This document shows, one piece after another, positions 1-5,880 of a stretch of DNA of 12,907 nucleotides (position 1 is the first letter of the stretch; every line of letters begins with the position of its first letter). The notes under the pieces are model-generated. The model was not told the origin of the DNA and made no database searches. It saw only the letters and a program-made list of their open reading frames with translations. Origin of the DNA: DAOUMU01 sp034409055 (GTDB lineage Bacteria; Chloroflexota; Anaerolineae; 4572-78; J111); NCBI GenBank assembly GCA_034409055.1, contig DAOUMU010000248.1:1-12907 (forward strand), read 5' to 3'. The translations under genes and the position numbers were made by a program.

Positions 1-173
1 TAACACGTTGAAAGCTCCATTTCTTACTCCTGATAATGGACTGTTTGTCTCTTATCAAGAGTTTATCACGAGTTTTATTTCAGGTTACTACTTATGTCTA
101 TCCACGTAATTGAGGGACACTACCAAAATTCAGAAAAGACATACAATTTGCCGTAGAGAAGAAGGGGGTATAT
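1..173. other. Left-edge spacer with RBS of first gene
   Basis: This AT-rich, apparently non-coding stretch precedes the first gene. Its right end holds a strong Shine-Dalgarno-like purine run (AGAAGGGGG, about 160-170), close in front of the ATG at 174. I see no clear attC palindrome here. If the first gene is also a cassette, its upstream recombination site would lie left of the window. Confidence 0.5.
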
Positions 174-698
174 ATGTCTCGCGGAGAACAGATTGAACAA
201 TTGATAGTTATGCACAAGCGACGCTTGCAAAAACTAAAAGAGGCATCACCTGAAGCTAAAAAACAATCTAAAGGCATGTCTAATCAACTTATTTCGGCTG
301 AAATTCTCATCGAGATAGAAGATTTGGAAGCAGAAATCCAACAACTGCAAACAGAATTGACCCAAGACAATGTGAAGAACAAAGATGAAATACAAGGAAA
401 AATAAGTGCTTATGAGCGGCGTTTACAAGCACTCAAGAGACATCGAGGTTTCTCTGGGCCAGCAGTTAACCAAGAAATCACAGAACTTGAAGTAGAAATT
501 CAACAGTTACAAACTGAATTGGAAAATGGAACCATTACCCATAAAGATGAATTGCAGGCTGTACTATTTGCAAAACAACGGCGATTGCAAAGCCTCGCAC
601 AGGCACAAGCACGGACACAACGAAGTAACGAGCAAGAAATTATAGAAATTGAAGCTGAGATTCAGCGATTAGAATTGGAATTAGAAAGACTGGATTGA
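174..698 (+). CDS. Triple-repeat coiled-coil protein, effector-associated-like module
   Basis: A 174-aa, highly charged, Gln/Glu/Leu-rich, helical protein with no signal peptide or membrane segment. Three tandem copies of one module are visible, at about residues 7-62, 72-116 and 125-170. Each starts with an RRLQ-x-L signature (RRLQKL, RRLQAL, RRLQSL) and ends with an acidic heptad segment such as IEIEDLEAEIQQLQTEL. From memory, single copies of this kind of module occur at the N-terminus of multidomain Chloroflexota and cyanobacterial signalling or defence proteins, where they may be adaptor or effector-recruiting segments. That link is inference. Here the modules stand alone, without a catalytic domain. 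The start is fixed by the strong upstream RBS. An attC-like site follows at 793-865, so this may be a cassette gene. Function unknown; a scaffold or adaptor is the best guess. Confidence 0.8.
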   Translation: MSRGEQIEQLIVMHKRRLQKLKEASPEAKKQSKGMSNQLISAEILIEIEDLEAEIQQLQTELTQDNVKNKDEIQGKISAYERRLQALKRHRGFSGPAVNQEITELEVEIQQLQTELENGTITHKDELQAVLFAKQRRLQSLAQAQARTQRSNEQEIIEIEAEIQRLELELERLD

Positions 699-716
699 GA
701 AAAAACCGGGCTCAAC

Positions 717-748
717 CGTCTTGGGAGAGAAATTCCGGCTACAAGACG
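717..748. repeat. Stem-loop downstream of coiled-coil gene
   Basis: CGTCTTG (717-723) pairs perfectly with CAAGACG (742-748) across an 18-nt loop, starting 18 nt after the stop codon. There is no T-run, so it is not a standard intrinsic terminator. It could be a 3'-end structure or a decayed recombination-site arm. Confidence 0.4.
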
Positions 749-792
749 TTTCACGCCGACGGCCAAAGTTGGTTTGGATAGTCGGGAGGTTT

Positions 793-865
793 GGCTAACG
801 GTTGTTGGTCTACTGTGAAGGTAGTTCTGTTGACCCTTGGCTGGGGGTGAACTCTAGCGTTAGCA
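793..865 (+). other. Candidate attC site (divergent)
   Basis: The outer boxes are GGCTAAC (793-799) and GTTAGCA (859-865, fitting GTTRRRY). They pair as the terminal stem over CTAACG/CGTTAG. Inside, GGTC+CTAC can pair with GTAG+GACC through an internal loop, giving the nested imperfect hairpin expected of an attC of about 73 bp. The site sits between two genes, and the next ORF begins 39 bp after it, as in cassettes. It is not obviously homologous to the two strong sites at 3386 and 4686, so the call is tentative. Confidence 0.45.
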
Positions 866-904
866 CGTTTTCTTGGCGCTAGGGAGCTGAACGAGGATAC
901 GCAA

Positions 905-2247
905 ATGATAGATTGGAACACTTACGGCAGCGTTATCAGAATATACAAAGGCTCAGGCAGCTTGTGTTTTGGTGAGGATAAAGAAAGTTGCGAGTTTGAG
1001 TTGGTGCAGTTAGCCAATGGCGACTTGTATGCCTTGTGCCAAGTATCTGATCATGTAACGGCTCTTTCTATGTCCTTCAATAAAGAACTAGAGAAGCTTG
1101 TTGGGGAGATTGGAGATGATCAAATCCTCATTTTCTCCGACAATATGATAATTAAATCAGTCATTGAAAATCAATTGATTGTGTATGGTAAGTTTATTAG
1201 CGTGAAGTCTTTGAATCACAAATCGGCCAGATTTCGTTTTGCTTTGACAAATCTCGTTATGGACGAGAAACGGGTACAATTGAACTGTGATGGAATCAAT
1301 TTGACTATACGGCGTGTGGAGAATTATGATGACATAGTTTTTGCATTGAAGGCGTCCAAGGGTATAGCAGTTACTTGTGAAGCGGTCATAGATTCAAATT
1401 CGACAATCGCTCGTGAGACTGTGGTTAATACTGTTAATGATGTGTGTCTCCTTTTGACCCTGTCGCAAGGATGTCGTGTCACTTGGCTCTACTACGATGT
1501 TGTCAAATCTAACGATGAAATCATTGAGAGTTTTCACGGAAGCGCAATCACAAAACCCTTTACTAGCCTTCCTCTGATAGCTGCTCAGGATATGGTAGGA
1601 TTTTTGGAAAGAGTGTATCCTAACCTAACTTGTCGGGCCAGAAGGAGTTCTGGCAGATTCAAAAGGCCGTGGATGCTTATACTGACGCGAAAGTTGAGGG
1701 GGATTTTCTTGAAGCCCGTGCCCTTAAGTTGGTAATCTTGATGGAGCACTTGAAGGCTCGTTATTTGAGTCAGAAGAACAAAGAGTTTATTCTAAACCCA
1801 CCAGAAACTTTCGACGACTCTGTGGAAGGACTTATCGATGTTGTAAAACACGTTTTAGTCTACAAGTTCTCTGATATCGAGCTAGATAAAGATAAACTTG
1901 AGATGATGGCTAATCACGTAAAAGGTTTAAACTGGTTTCCGTTCAGTCGCGCTTTGTCTGAAATGTGCAATCATATAGGATTACAAACTAACAGCCGAGA
2001 GAGGCGACGCTTCATAAACATTCGAAATGAACTCGTGCATCGGTTTAGGTTTCATCCAGATTATGGCAGTGCTTGGCAACAGTTTTCATATTTGATGGAC
2101 TTCATCGGGAAGATTTTACTGGTGATACTTAAATACGACGGTCACTATTATGATTGGACAAAGCTTGACGCTGGTCGAACAGAAATGCGTGTAAAATTAG
2201 ATATAACAGGGAACGAAGGTTCCACTCGAGCCATCGTTGAACAATGA
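905..2247 (+). pseudogene. HEPN-domain (RX4H) protein, ApeA-like, split by 5-bp duplication
   Basis: Two overlapping frames are pieces of one gene: 905 to about 1623, then about 1629-2247 in the next frame. At the junction CCTAA occurs twice in tandem (1619-1628). Deleting one copy restores a single frame reading VYPNLSGQKEFW and a protein of about 445 aa. The N-terminal 235 residues look beta-rich and match no motif I know. The C-terminal 200 residues are alpha-helical and carry IRNELVH (nt 2020-2040), an RX4H motif characteristic of HEPN ribonuclease-like domains. A beta-rich N-terminus plus C-terminal HEPN resembles the ApeA group of abortive-infection proteins; that is inference. The start at 905 has a GAGG-type RBS 7-10 nt upstream. 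As sequenced, the first frame gives a 276-aa product lacking HEPN. A TTG at 1630 could in principle start the second frame. Confidence 0.8.
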
Positions 2248-2261
2248 GGGAAAAGTATAAA

Positions 2262-2330
2262 CGTAACCGAATTGGATAGCCGGCACGACATCAACTGGTT
2301 TGAGGTCGTGCTGGCGATTAAACAATTACG
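2262..2330 (+). other. Attc-like imperfect cruciform after HEPN gene
   Basis: A 15-bp near-perfect stem (2279-2293 with 2301-2315, 7-nt loop, one wobble and one mismatch) is flanked by unpaired spacers of 12 and 10 nt. An outer 5-bp stem, CGTAA (2262-2266) with TTACG (2326-2330), closes the structure. The two-stem, asymmetric-spacer layout and the position 14 bp after the HEPN stop fit an attC. The right box reads ATTACGA rather than GTTRRRY, so the site may be inactive or simply a 3' stem-loop. There is no T-run for an intrinsic terminator. Confidence 0.4.
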
Positions 2331-2359
2331 AAACCAAATATTCAACTACTGAGCTGCTT

Positions 2360-2433
2360 GAGCTGTGTACAGTGAAAATCGTTTGCGCGGTTCTGAGGGG
2401 GCGACGAAGCCGCGAGGCTTCTGACCTACCCGA
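2360..2433 (+). mobile_element. Group II intron 3' end: domains V and VI, 5'-truncated
   Basis: Positions 2360-2393 are exactly 34 nt and read as a group II domain V. They start with GAGC (the AGC catalytic triad), carry a GTGAAA apical loop in the middle, and end in GCGCGGTTC. Domain VI follows: a G5 run (2397-2401), a stem GAAGCC/GGCTTC closed by a GCGA tetraloop (2406-2421), and CCTACCC with a candidate branch-point A at 2428. The intron end is near CCCGAT (2430-2434). No domain I or reverse transcriptase lies upstream; the HEPN gene ends only 113 bp before. It is therefore a remnant. Its place between two cassettes fits the known preference of group IIC introns for attC sites or terminator hairpins. 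Confidence 0.75.
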
Positions 2434-2494
2434 TCCTTGGCTTTTATTGTAAGTAATTTGGGCATCAATCGTTTCGGTGATTGTTGGTATATTC

Positions 2495-2527
2495 GCTAAC
2501 CCGCAATCGCCCGTTTTGGGCGTTAGC
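2495..2527 (+). other. Short attC-like palindrome before nuclease gene
   Basis: GCTAAC and GTTAGC bracket an inner CGCCC/GGGCG hairpin. The right box GTTAGCT fits an attC R' box, and the next gene starts about 35 bp later, as in cassettes. At about 33 bp it is far shorter than known attC sites. It may be the remnant of a site damaged by the neighbouring intron. Confidence 0.3.
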
Positions 2528-2561
2528 TTGTCAAAAATGTTTGCATACAAGGTATATCACT

Positions 2562-3368
2562 ATGGCATCACATCAAAACTATTGGACTGAACAGTTGTAC
2601 TATTTTGCTGAGCATCTCTATTGGGAACCGCAGCACATTAATAAAAAGACACCTCCGGGCGAGGGTGGACCGGAAAAGTTCAAACAGACTCGTGAAAAAA
2701 TTAGAAAACAGGAAGTGCCTCTAAATATTCTGTTCAATATTTTGATACGTTTGTTGCCATTGCGAATTAAGGCAGAAATTTTAAATTCTTTTCTGTCGCC
2801 TCAAACTGTCGATTTTGGACAGCCGATTGAATATATCAGTATTTATGATCGTTTGGCTGGTTTGTATTTTATTCAACCAGACATGGTATTAGAGAGTACA
2901 AATTCAAATATTTGTATTGAAATCAAAGTAGATGCTCATCTCTCATTGAATCAGGTTTATAAGTATTTATTTCTGTTAGGACGTTGGCAAGCTGAGCTGG
3001 AAATATCACGCAGACCATATTTGTTTCTTCTAACCAAAAAAGGGTTAGACGCCCAATGGAAGTCGAGCGAACGTAATTTGATATTTACTCAAGGTGATAA
3101 AATTTTGGATTTGCAGAGATATTTAAGACTAAACGATTTACCGGAGCGTTTGGGAGATAGCTCGGTTATTGATCTACAGCCTCAAGCTAGAAATATCATT
3201 GAGAAGGTTCAGCTTGGATGGGCAAATTGGCACAAAATTGGAGAAGTGCTGAATAAAGAGAAAATGCGTTTGGAGCAATTACCCATCTCGGATGGAAAAG
3301 AAATACTTGATAATTTAATTGGAGATTTTTTGGATGAACTTAACCGCCGTAAACTATGGAATAGTTGA
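2562..3368 (+). CDS. PD-(D/E)XK superfamily nuclease-like protein
   Basis: A 268-aa protein without signal peptide or membrane segment. A PD-(D/E)XK core is visible: P106-D107 in QPDMVLES, then E120-x-K122 in IEIKV at the expected distance, and Q131xxxY135 in the following helix. The QxxxY pattern is typical of several restriction-like and DUF4263-like families. The D, E and K residues are all present, so metal-dependent DNA cleavage is plausible. The N-terminal 90 residues are helical and Lys-rich, and the C-terminal 80 residues are helical. I chose ATG 2562 because AAGG lies 9 nt upstream and the protein reads naturally from MASHQNYW; the open frame extends to 2481 but crosses the putative recombination site. 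It forms its own unit between 2527 and the attC at 3386. Substrate unknown; a defence or recombination role is a guess. Confidence 0.8.
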   Translation: MASHQNYWTEQLYYFAEHLYWEPQHINKKTPPGEGGPEKFKQTREKIRKQEVPLNILFNILIRLLPLRIKAEILNSFLSPQTVDFGQPIEYISIYDRLAGLYFIQPDMVLESTNSNICIEIKVDAHLSLNQVYKYLFLLGRWQAELEISRRPYLFLLTKKGLDAQWKSSERNLIFTQGDKILDLQRYLRLNDLPERLGDSSVIDLQPQARNIIEKVQLGWANWHKIGEVLNKEKMRLEQLPISDGKEILDNLIGDFLDELNRRKLWNS

Positions 3369-3385
3369 TGTAAGGAAAAAGGGCA

Positions 3386-3489
3386 AGCTAACAATGCCGT
3401 TTGTGCCAACCCATTAAGCTCGCTTCTTAGCGCAGGACTCGGTTTTAGTTGGGTTGTTGTCTTTAGGCGGTACAACGGTGGCGTTATAT
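3386..3489 (+). other. attC recombination site 1 (strong)
   Basis: A 104-bp imperfect palindrome. The left box AGCTAAC (3386-3392) and right box GTTATAT (3483-3489) frame arms that pair over the CCGTTtGTrC region, with extrahelical bases (AAT versus the GCCA side), as in attC folds. It is homologous along nearly its whole length to the site at 4686-4790 and to the inverted partial site at 12372-12457, including the central CCATTAAGC and TCTTTrGGCGG blocks. It begins 18 bp after the nuclease stop and ends 35 bp before the next start, as expected for a cassette boundary. Confidence 0.8.
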
Positions 3490-3524
3490 TGCCAAGTAAT
3501 ATGTAGATCGTAAAGGTTGTTGGA

Positions 3525-4037
3525 ATGGAAAATCTGGATCAGCTATTGGAGATTGGATTCAAGTATGCAGGTGTTTGGAGATTAGAAAATGAGAGGAAAC
3601 TGATTTGTGAACTTGCTGACTTTTCAGGATCGAAGAATATCCTATATGCTTTCGTTTGTGGAGAAACTGTGAAATATATCGGAAAAACAAATCAGTTACT
3701 CCAGAAACGAATGAATGGTTATCAAAAGCCAGGACCGAGCCAGAACACCAACATAAGAATCAACAAACAAATTGTAGACTGGACTCTGGCGTTTTTTGAT
3801 TTTGCCACGATATGTTGGGCTTCAAAATGTTTTTGAAACACTACATATAGTGTAGATTTTTAAATTCGCCAGACTCCAGTTGTAGATCAACTTTCGAGTG
3901 GTAGTTTTGTCCAGATATATGCTTTTCCAGATGAAGGATTACTGCAATATGGCAGATTCAGGATAAATCTGGCCGCTGGCCTAGAAGATGACTTGGTACA
4001 CAAATTGAAACCAGAATGGAATGCTCTGGGGAAGTAA
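3525..4037 (+). pseudogene. GIY-YIG domain protein, interrupted by MITE-like insertion
   Basis: The N-terminal part (3525-3778) encodes a GIY-YIG fold: ILYAFV (residues 39-44) as the GIY strand, YIGKT (51-55) as YIG, and R62 as the conserved catalytic-type Arg. The reading frame then enters a 101-bp insertion with a TGA at 3834-3836. The C-terminal part resumes in the same frame after 3879 and ends at TAA 4035-4037, with IYAFPDEG and INLAAGLEDDLV. Removing the insertion plus one 7-bp repeat (108 bp) gives an uninterrupted 134-aa protein reading NKQIVDQLSSG across the scar. AAAGG lies 8 nt before the ATG. GIY-YIG proteins are DNA nucleases in repair, homing and restriction; this small stand-alone type has no assigned role that I know. 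The next gene starts 27 bp later in the same cassette. Confidence 0.85.
3772..3886 (+). mobile_element. MITE-like insertion with 7-bp target-site duplication
   Basis: The element is 3779-3879 (101 bp). Its ends are 13-bp terminal inverted repeats with one mismatch: CTGGACTCTGGCG at the left, CGCCAGACTCCAG at the right. It is flanked by the direct repeat TTGTAGA (3772-3778 and 3880-3886). The interior is AT-rich, non-coding and has two more perfect hairpins: TTCAAAA/TTTTGAA near 3821-3837 and ACACTA/TAGTGT near 3838-3853. Deleting the element with one repeat restores the GIY-YIG gene. It must have been mobilised in trans by a transposase not present here. Confidence 0.85.
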
Positions 4038-4064
4038 CCTAGAGAACTTGATAGCTACCAACCT

Positions 4065-4643
4065 ATGCCAAACAAAATTTCTCGAATCCAAAATATACCG
4101 GTTGCAGACAGCCCAAATAATGAAGCCTTTGAAGCTATTGTCGAATTATATTTTCAGTTACAAGGTTATGTAACCTCCAGTGGAAAATGGTTTTGGTACT
4201 GGGCAGAAGGAAAAAAGCAGCGTGGATACCAAGATATCGACGTTCTTGCGATCAACGGTCAAGAAACTGTCATCGTAAGTGTTACATCAAATCTTGATGA
4301 TAAAATTCGATTTGACAGATTGGGTAATGTAAAAACTGAAATGCTAAATCACCTGATTGAGCACTTTCTAAGGGTAGAACAATATCTCACTGAAGTCCCA
4401 GAATATAATTGGTTATGCGCGCCAGATGTGCGCGAGATTAGACGAGTAGTGGCTTGTACCACTTACTATAAGAACCAAATCGAACGAATACACGATATTT
4501 TTGTAGAGCATGACATCTCGTTACTCATAGCAAAGGACATAATCAATTTCGTTTCAGATTACCTCGATAACAACTCTAATCTAAAAATCCAAGACCAGAT
4601 GCTGAGAATGTTTCGACTACTCACTTGGCATTTAGATAAATAG
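4065..4643 (+). CDS. Restriction-endonuclease-like protein with degenerate catalytic motif
   Basis: A 192-aa soluble protein. The N-terminus (residues 19-40, NEAFEAIVELYFQLQGY) resembles the first helix of restriction-endonuclease-like folds, with E20. It is followed by D57-x-D59 (QDIDVLAI) and a strand VIVSVTS (69-75) at the place where E-x-K is expected. Here the E and K positions read S72 and T74, so the fold is suggested but classical metal-dependent catalysis is doubtful. It could be a non-catalytic binding subunit or use an alternative motif. It starts 27 bp after the GIY-YIG stop with no site between them, so the two share one cassette and may be co-transcribed. No clear Shine-Dalgarno precedes the ATG, which suggests translational coupling. 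Family assignment is inference. Confidence 0.7.
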   Translation: MPNKISRIQNIPVADSPNNEAFEAIVELYFQLQGYVTSSGKWFWYWAEGKKQRGYQDIDVLAINGQETVIVSVTSNLDDKIRFDRLGNVKTEMLNHLIEHFLRVEQYLTEVPEYNWLCAPDVREIRRVVACTTYYKNQIERIHDIFVEHDISLLIAKDIINFVSDYLDNNSNLKIQDQMLRMFRLLTWHLDK

Positions 4644-4685
4644 TCAGTCAGCATTTGAGTATGTCCACGAGAAGGCAATATAACA

Positions 4686-4790
4686 ATATAACAATGCCGT
4701 TTGTGCTACCCCATCAAGCTCGGTTTTTGGCGCAAGGCTCGGTCTTAATTAAAGTAGTCGTCTTTGGGCGGCACAACAGCGGCGTTATAT
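4686..4790 (+). other. attC recombination site 2 (strong)
   Basis: A 105-bp imperfect palindrome homologous to the site at 3386-3489. The outer boxes ATATAAC (4686-4692) and GTTATAT (4784-4790) are perfectly complementary. The inner arms GCCGTTTGTGC and GCACAACAGCGGC pair with one bulged or mismatched position, and AAT versus GCC are extrahelical. It starts 42 bp after the upstream stop; the next gene begins 107 bp downstream. Confidence 0.8.
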
Positions 4791-4897
4791 AGCTTGTCGT
4801 TAATCACCAATCTTGAGTATTTTCATCATATTGTGAAATGGTATCGCATTACTTCTGCGGGTAAAATAGATAATCTGATGTGAAATAGGACTAACCG

Positions 4898-5434
4898 ATG
4901 CAAGGTTATATTTTAGAAAAAGCCACGAAGGTATTGTGGGATCTTGTTGCACTAGTAAATGAACTCGAAGCCACAAAAACAACTGATGAGCAAGTATTGG
5001 AGGCTGTACACAATAATGTTTACAGTGCTTTGTGGGACGTAACGAAAATTGCGTCGGCTGCATCTGAGACAGAATGGTATCCAGAAGATCGTGACCTTGT
5101 TCTGCGTGAACGAAGAGCAGGGGTGGAGAAACTCCTGGTGAGATATGGTTGGATTTCGGAAACTACCGAGCAAAAAATGACACGTGAAATTGCTGAGTTT
5201 GCTCAAAGAGTTTTAGAAGTGGCTAAACTTTCTCGGGGCGACGGGCGAACTCAGATTCATCAAGAGATCAATTCATGTAATTTAAGCTTTCCGGCTTTGC
5301 AGCAGCTATCATCATCCATTGAGGCAGTTACGATGGGAGATAAAAGCTGGGAGTCGTTTCAGTTAGAAGCAGAAGTATTACTCCGACCACTTATTGATGC
5401 ATATGAAACTGATATTCAAAGCAAAAATAAGTAA
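4898..5434 (+). CDS. Hypothetical alpha-helical cassette protein
   Basis: A 178-aa, acidic, almost entirely helical protein; I do not recognise the family. It has no signal peptide, membrane segment, cysteine cluster or catalytic motif that I can see. Notable segments are a Trp-containing helix near the N-terminus (VLWDLVALVNELEA), a basic patch RDLVLRERRAG in the middle and an acidic C-terminal helix. AGGA lies 7-11 nt upstream of the ATG. It is the first gene after the attC at 4686-4790, and no convincing attC follows it, so it may be the last cassette of the array or its downstream site has decayed. Base composition is AT-rich like the genes to its left and unlike the lipoprotein to its right. 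Confidence 0.7.
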   Translation: MQGYILEKATKVLWDLVALVNELEATKTTDEQVLEAVHNNVYSALWDVTKIASAASETEWYPEDRDLVLRERRAGVEKLLVRYGWISETTEQKMTREIAEFAQRVLEVAKLSRGDGRTQIHQEINSCNLSFPALQQLSSSIEAVTMGDKSWESFQLEAEVLLRPLIDAYETDIQSKNK

Positions 5435-5770
5435 AATGCTGCATACTTTGATCGCAGAAATAAGCCTTAGTGTGACGGAGCCATACAAGTGATGGTCAGT
5501 GGGGCAGTCGCCCGCCCCTCTGCCAATTCCAAACGGGGCATAACCCTGCGGAGCGCCCCATTACACCGCTTTTCAGTTAAGCGGCTGTTGCACCCACAGG
5601 GCATTTCATCATCAGCACCTTCGAGCGGTGGGCGAAATACCCAAAGGGCACGCTGTCGTGGCAATGTCTGGTTCGCGGCTTATCGCCTTTTCTCCCTTGC
5701 TCCTGACCCTCGCTTGCCAGACGTACGCCAGAGGGAGATGCTTTTACCCCAACCACCTGGGGAGACGGAC

Positions 5771-5799
5771 TTGATAATAGTCCTTTCTTGGCGTATTAT
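5771..5799 (+). promoter_or_regulatory. Sigma70-type promoter of lipoprotein gene
   Basis: TTGATA (5771-5776) and TATTAT (5794-5799) are separated by exactly 17 bp, close to the consensus housekeeping promoter. Transcription would start near 5806, about 75 nt upstream of the ATG at 5881. An AAAAGG run at 5865-5870 serves as RBS. Confidence 0.65.
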
Positions 5800-5806
5800 C
5801 CCCCCA

Positions 5807-5840
5807 TCATCAACATACAGTTACAGCGGTCATCAACATA
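5807..5840 (+). repeat. Paired 11-bp direct repeat in lipoprotein 5' leader
   Basis: TCATCAACATA occurs at 5807-5817 and again at 5830-5840, a 23-bp start-to-start period (about two helical turns). It lies immediately downstream of the predicted transcription start. It could be a tandem regulator-binding site, but two copies in AT-rich leader may also be chance or a small duplication. Confidence 0.4.
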
Positions 5841-5880
5841 ATTAACCAAGATTACTTCAATCAGAAAAGGAATAACAAGA

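Larger units (their letters stand above)
5435..5880. other. GC-rich spacer at array/backbone junction
   Basis: Composition switches here from AT-rich cassette DNA to GC-richer sequence. No reading frame has recognisable protein content; short frames exist on both strands but resemble no family. Several short inverted repeats occur around 5495-5590, such as CCGCTT/AAGCGG at about 5566-5584. The right end holds a promoter, two direct repeats and the RBS of the lipoprotein gene. Confidence 0.5.

Noticed and set aside
1600..1640. Programmed ribosomal frameshift in the HEPN gene
   Set aside because: There is no slippery heptamer, and a 5-bp tandem duplication explains the frame change exactly.
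3209..3475. Minus-strand 88-codon frame over the nuclease 3' end and attC
   Set aside because: It lies antisense to a supported gene and reads through the attC palindrome, so it is a shadow.
5545..5582. Possible attC on either strand (GCATAAC ... GTTAAGC with inner GCGG/CCGC)
   Set aside because: About 40-45 bp is too short, the boxes do not fully match, and it has no homology to the strong sites.
5467..5845. Overlapping short frames on both strands in the GC-rich spacer
   Set aside because: Pro/Arg/Ser-rich low-complexity translations with no RBS or family features, so probably non-coding.
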